Origin: an uncultured Collinsella sp.
GTDB lineage: Bacteria; Actinomycetota; Coriobacteriia; Coriobacteriales; Coriobacteriaceae
Direction: 5' to 3'
Length of the DNA: 6,984 nt
Assembly (NCBI GenBank): GCA_900543945.1
Contig: UQTN01000106.1
Span: forward strand, 1 to 6,984
The position numbers were made by a program, and so were the translations under genes. A model generated the notes under the pieces. That model searched no databases, was not told the origin of the DNA, and worked only from the letters and a program-made list of their open reading frames with translations. Each line of letters starts with the position of its first letter. Position 1 is the stretch's first letter. Shown here piece after piece: positions 5,647 to 6,984 of the stretch.

Positions 5647-6576
5647 TTAGGCCTGCTTGCGGCACTTCCATTGTTTGCGACACCAGCGCATGAGCGCCTT
5701 TACGATGGGAGTCGTGATGAGGATGATCCATGCGGGATGGGGCTGTCCCAAACAGAGCCACATGTAGAGGAACCAAGCGATGGCGGCTGCCGGGTAGATG
5801 ACCTCGATCAGCTTAGACAGGTGGCGTCGATCGATGAAGTCACCAATCGCGTAGTAGACGGGAACCAAAAAGACGAGGAAGAGCCCCATGCCCCATGTGC
5901 CGTAGACAATGCCAAGCACCAGATAGGCAAGAGTGACAAGTGCGGGGAAGGGGAATTTGTTCCATGCACGTCCGACCTTGGTGTGGAAATGCCTACCATG
6001 ATGGTCGAGCTTGTCGTGTGCTTCCTTCCAGCTGGAAAACGTCTCGCCATCGATGGTGACGGTGCCGTTGTCATTGGTACGCACGCTATGTCCATCGTCC
6101 TCAAGCGTATCGATATGCACGCCGCCCGGCCCCACATGCACCTCTTCGCCCTTGCGCTCGTTGGTCACATGGATGCCGCTCCAGCCAACATGGACTTCCT
6201 CGCCTTTATTGGGATCAATGACGTGGATACCGCGCGCGAGGGAAATATCGACAAGTGGTTTGTCGCCGCAATCGGCGTGCTCGGCAGAATCCTCAGCCTC
6301 ATCTGAAGCTTTGGTGCCGGCGTTGCTGTCCTGTGCCTCATCATCAGCCTGTGAGTCATCAGCGCTAGCCACCGCCACCCCATACAGCAGCTCATCCAGC
6401 GACACGCCATACAGCGAGGCGAGCGCAATAAGGTTATCGGTATCGGGTGAGGACTCGCTGCGCTCCCATTTACTAACAGCCTGGCGGCTTACGCCCAGCT
6501 GGGCAGCAAGCGCCTCCTGAGAAAGCCCGGCAGCTTTACGGCGATCGACGAGGCGCTGTGCCATCGCAAGATCCAT
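5647..6576 (-). CDS. Membrane-anchored XRE-family transcriptional regulator
   Basis: The 309-residue protein begins with an XRE/Cro-type helix-turn-helix at about 5-64, with LSQEALAAQLGVSRQAVSKWE (residues 18-38) as the DNA-binding core and the usual SLDELLYG close. An acidic spacer (70-106) leads to a linker with an 18-residue motif repeated twice (116-133 and 134-151, each GIHV, then KGEEVHVG) and a degenerate third copy. Residues 100-198 hold twelve histidines. Four membrane helices are likely at about 210-226, 229-245, 256-276 and 281-297, ending in a basic tail with Cys299 and Cys305. An even number of helices places both DNA-binding domain and tail in the cytoplasm. It is probably a regulator held at the membrane whose linker or helices sense a signal. 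The start is set by AAAGGAAC six bases upstream of ATG; a longer frame back to 6648 adds 24 unrelated residues without a binding site. No partner gene is adjacent. Ligand and targets are unknown. Confidence 0.88.
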   Translation of the reverse strand: MDLAMAQRLVDRRKAAGLSQEALAAQLGVSRQAVSKWERSESSPDTDNLIALASLYGVSLDELLYGVAVASADDSQADDEAQDSNAGTKASDEAEDSAEHADCGDKPLVDISLARGIHVIDPNKGEEVHVGWSGIHVTNERKGEEVHVGPGGVHIDTLEDDGHSVRTNDNGTVTIDGETFSSWKEAHDKLDHHGRHFHTKVGRAWNKFPFPALVTLAYLVLGIVYGTWGMGLFLVFLVPVYYAIGDFIDRRHLSKLIEVIYPAAAIAWFLYMWLCLGQPHPAWIILITTPIVKALMRWCRKQWKCRKQA

Positions 6577-6630
6577 GGTGGTTCCTTTCGTTTGATGGTC
6601 GAATCGAATGAGCCGAGTATGCCGAGAACA

Positions 6631-6718
6631 ACCGGTAGCGACCACCATTTCTAGTTAGAATCTGCTCCGACCCTACCGCAACTACCGGTAGCAACCCCTA
6701 ACGACCAGCCATTTTAGG
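6631..6718. promoter_or_regulatory. Repeated motifs upstream of the XRE gene, possible operators
   Basis: ACCGGTAGCGACC (6631-6643) and ACCGGTAGCAACC (6684-6696) differ at one base and start 53 bases apart, about five helical turns. CTACCGGTAG (6682-6691) is a perfect palindrome. A second paired motif, CGACCACCATTT (6639-6650) and CGACCAGCCATTTT (6702-6715), follows each copy. A dyad TTCTA-GT-TAGAA lies at 6649-6660 between them. These are plausible sites for autoregulation by the helix-turn-helix protein; binding is inference. Confidence 0.4.
6654..6682 (-). promoter_or_regulatory. Candidate promoter of the XRE gene
   Basis: On the minus strand TTGCGG (6682-6677) is followed 17 bases later by TCTAAC (6659-6654, 4 of 6 to the -10 consensus). 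The -10 overlaps the TTCTA-GT-TAGAA dyad and the -35 abuts the CTACCGGTAG palindrome. Both hexamers are weak, and a competing pair TGGTCG / CATACT (6644-6616) is no better. Confidence 0.25.
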
Positions 6719-6759
6719 ACAAATGTCAGTGCAAGTAGCAGCCAAGAGTCCCCACTCAG

Positions 6760-6830
6760 TAAGTTACGGTGGAATAGTTTCTAGATTCAGCCATTTGCGG
6801 GCTAAGCGGGAACTATTTCACCGCAACTTA
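6760..6830. repeat. Imperfect hairpin related to the 5529 repeat
   Basis: TAAGTTACGGTGGAATAGTTTC (from 6760) pairs with the segment ending CACCGCAACTTA at 6830, giving about 21 pairs with one A-C mismatch and two G-U pairs around a long loop. Its right arm, read in reverse complement, shares AAGTTGCGGTGA-ATAG with the arms of the 5529-5597 hairpin, so both belong to one repeat family with diverged inner parts. It lies upstream of the XRE gene. Confidence 0.8.
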
Positions 6831-6891
6831 ATTTCAGACCAGGCACCCGCAGCAAGAAGACGAATAGCCCCGGCGAGTATGTAAACGCAGG

Positions 6892-6984
6892 GCCCTCCGA
6901 CCCCGCCCGACGATTTCGATTGGCGACCTTTGACGGAGTCAAGGGAGGAGCCAAATCGAAATACGTCGGGCGGGGTCGGAGGGC
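6892..6984. repeat. Long GC-rich hairpin, possibly cut by the window edge
   Basis: The 21-base arms 6892-6912 and 6964-6984 are exact reverse complements (outer ends GCCCTCCGACCCC and GGGGTCGGAGGGC). The stem continues inward with two single-base bulges (ATTTCGAT-TGGC with the complementary GCCAAATCGAAAT). It is capped by an 8-bp stem with one G-U pair, CCTTTGAC (6927-6934) with GTCAAGGG (6938-6945), around GGA. The whole 93 bases fold as one rod. The right end coincides with the end of the window, so the stem may continue. It is unrelated in sequence to the other repeats. No T-run can be judged. Confidence 0.85.

Noticed and set aside
6124..6231. Tandem 54-base repeat as a CRISPR-like or satellite array
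   Set aside because: It is in frame within the XRE gene, with only two full diverged units and no spacers; it is explained as a protein repeat.
5623..6306. 227-residue plus-strand open frame opposite the XRE gene
   Set aside because: The minus strand encodes a clear helix-turn-helix, repeat linker and membrane helices with a good ribosome binding site; the plus-strand frame has none of these.
6577..6648. Upstream extension of the XRE protein by 24 residues
   Set aside because: The extra residues are unlike the family, and no ribosome binding site precedes that ATG, while AAAGGAAC sits correctly before the ATG at 6576.

Overview
The window looks like part of a Coriobacteriia chromosome, most plausibly Collinsella or a close relative. 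This rests on the moderately GC-rich coding sequence, the codon choice, and intergenic spaces packed with short palindromic repeats. It is an inference from general familiarity, not a database match. No rRNA, tRNA, CRISPR array, integrase or transposase gene was seen.

Layout, left to right. Positions 1-200 hold a perfect 38-bp palindrome (27-64) and a plausible sigma-70-type promoter. These lead into a monocistronic AIM24/TIGR00266-family gene (201-875, +) that ends at a strong intrinsic terminator (888-923). A roughly 360-base stretch without a supported gene follows. Next comes a two-gene ABC transporter operon on the + strand: a MacB/LolD-type ATPase (1288-1989) and a large two-FtsX-domain permease (1995-4760). 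The operon is bracketed by two copies of a 51-bp repeat in opposite orientation (1188-1238 and 4760-4810; 46 of 51 positions identical). The right copy overlaps the permease stop codon and forms a terminator-like hairpin, and a second hairpin follows it. Two minus-strand genes converge on this point: a 106-residue protein of a small uncharacterised family (4877-5197), and a membrane-anchored XRE-type regulator with a histidine-rich repeated linker (5647-6576).

The space between the minus-strand genes contains a protein-like but probably non-coding block (5265-5528) and a 26-bp-arm hairpin (5529-5597). A diverged relative of that hairpin lies at 6760-6830, upstream of the regulator. The window ends exactly on the right arm of a third, unrelated long hairpin (6892-6984).

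Functionally, the ATPase and permease should form one export or mechanotransmission-type ABC complex whose substrate cannot be read from sequence. The XRE protein is probably a membrane-tethered transcriptional regulator, perhaps autoregulated through repeated motifs upstream of its start. Nothing links the AIM24 protein, the transporter and the regulator into one pathway. No clearly new multi-gene system is evident. The most unusual material is the set of palindromic elements and the histidine-rich membrane regulator.
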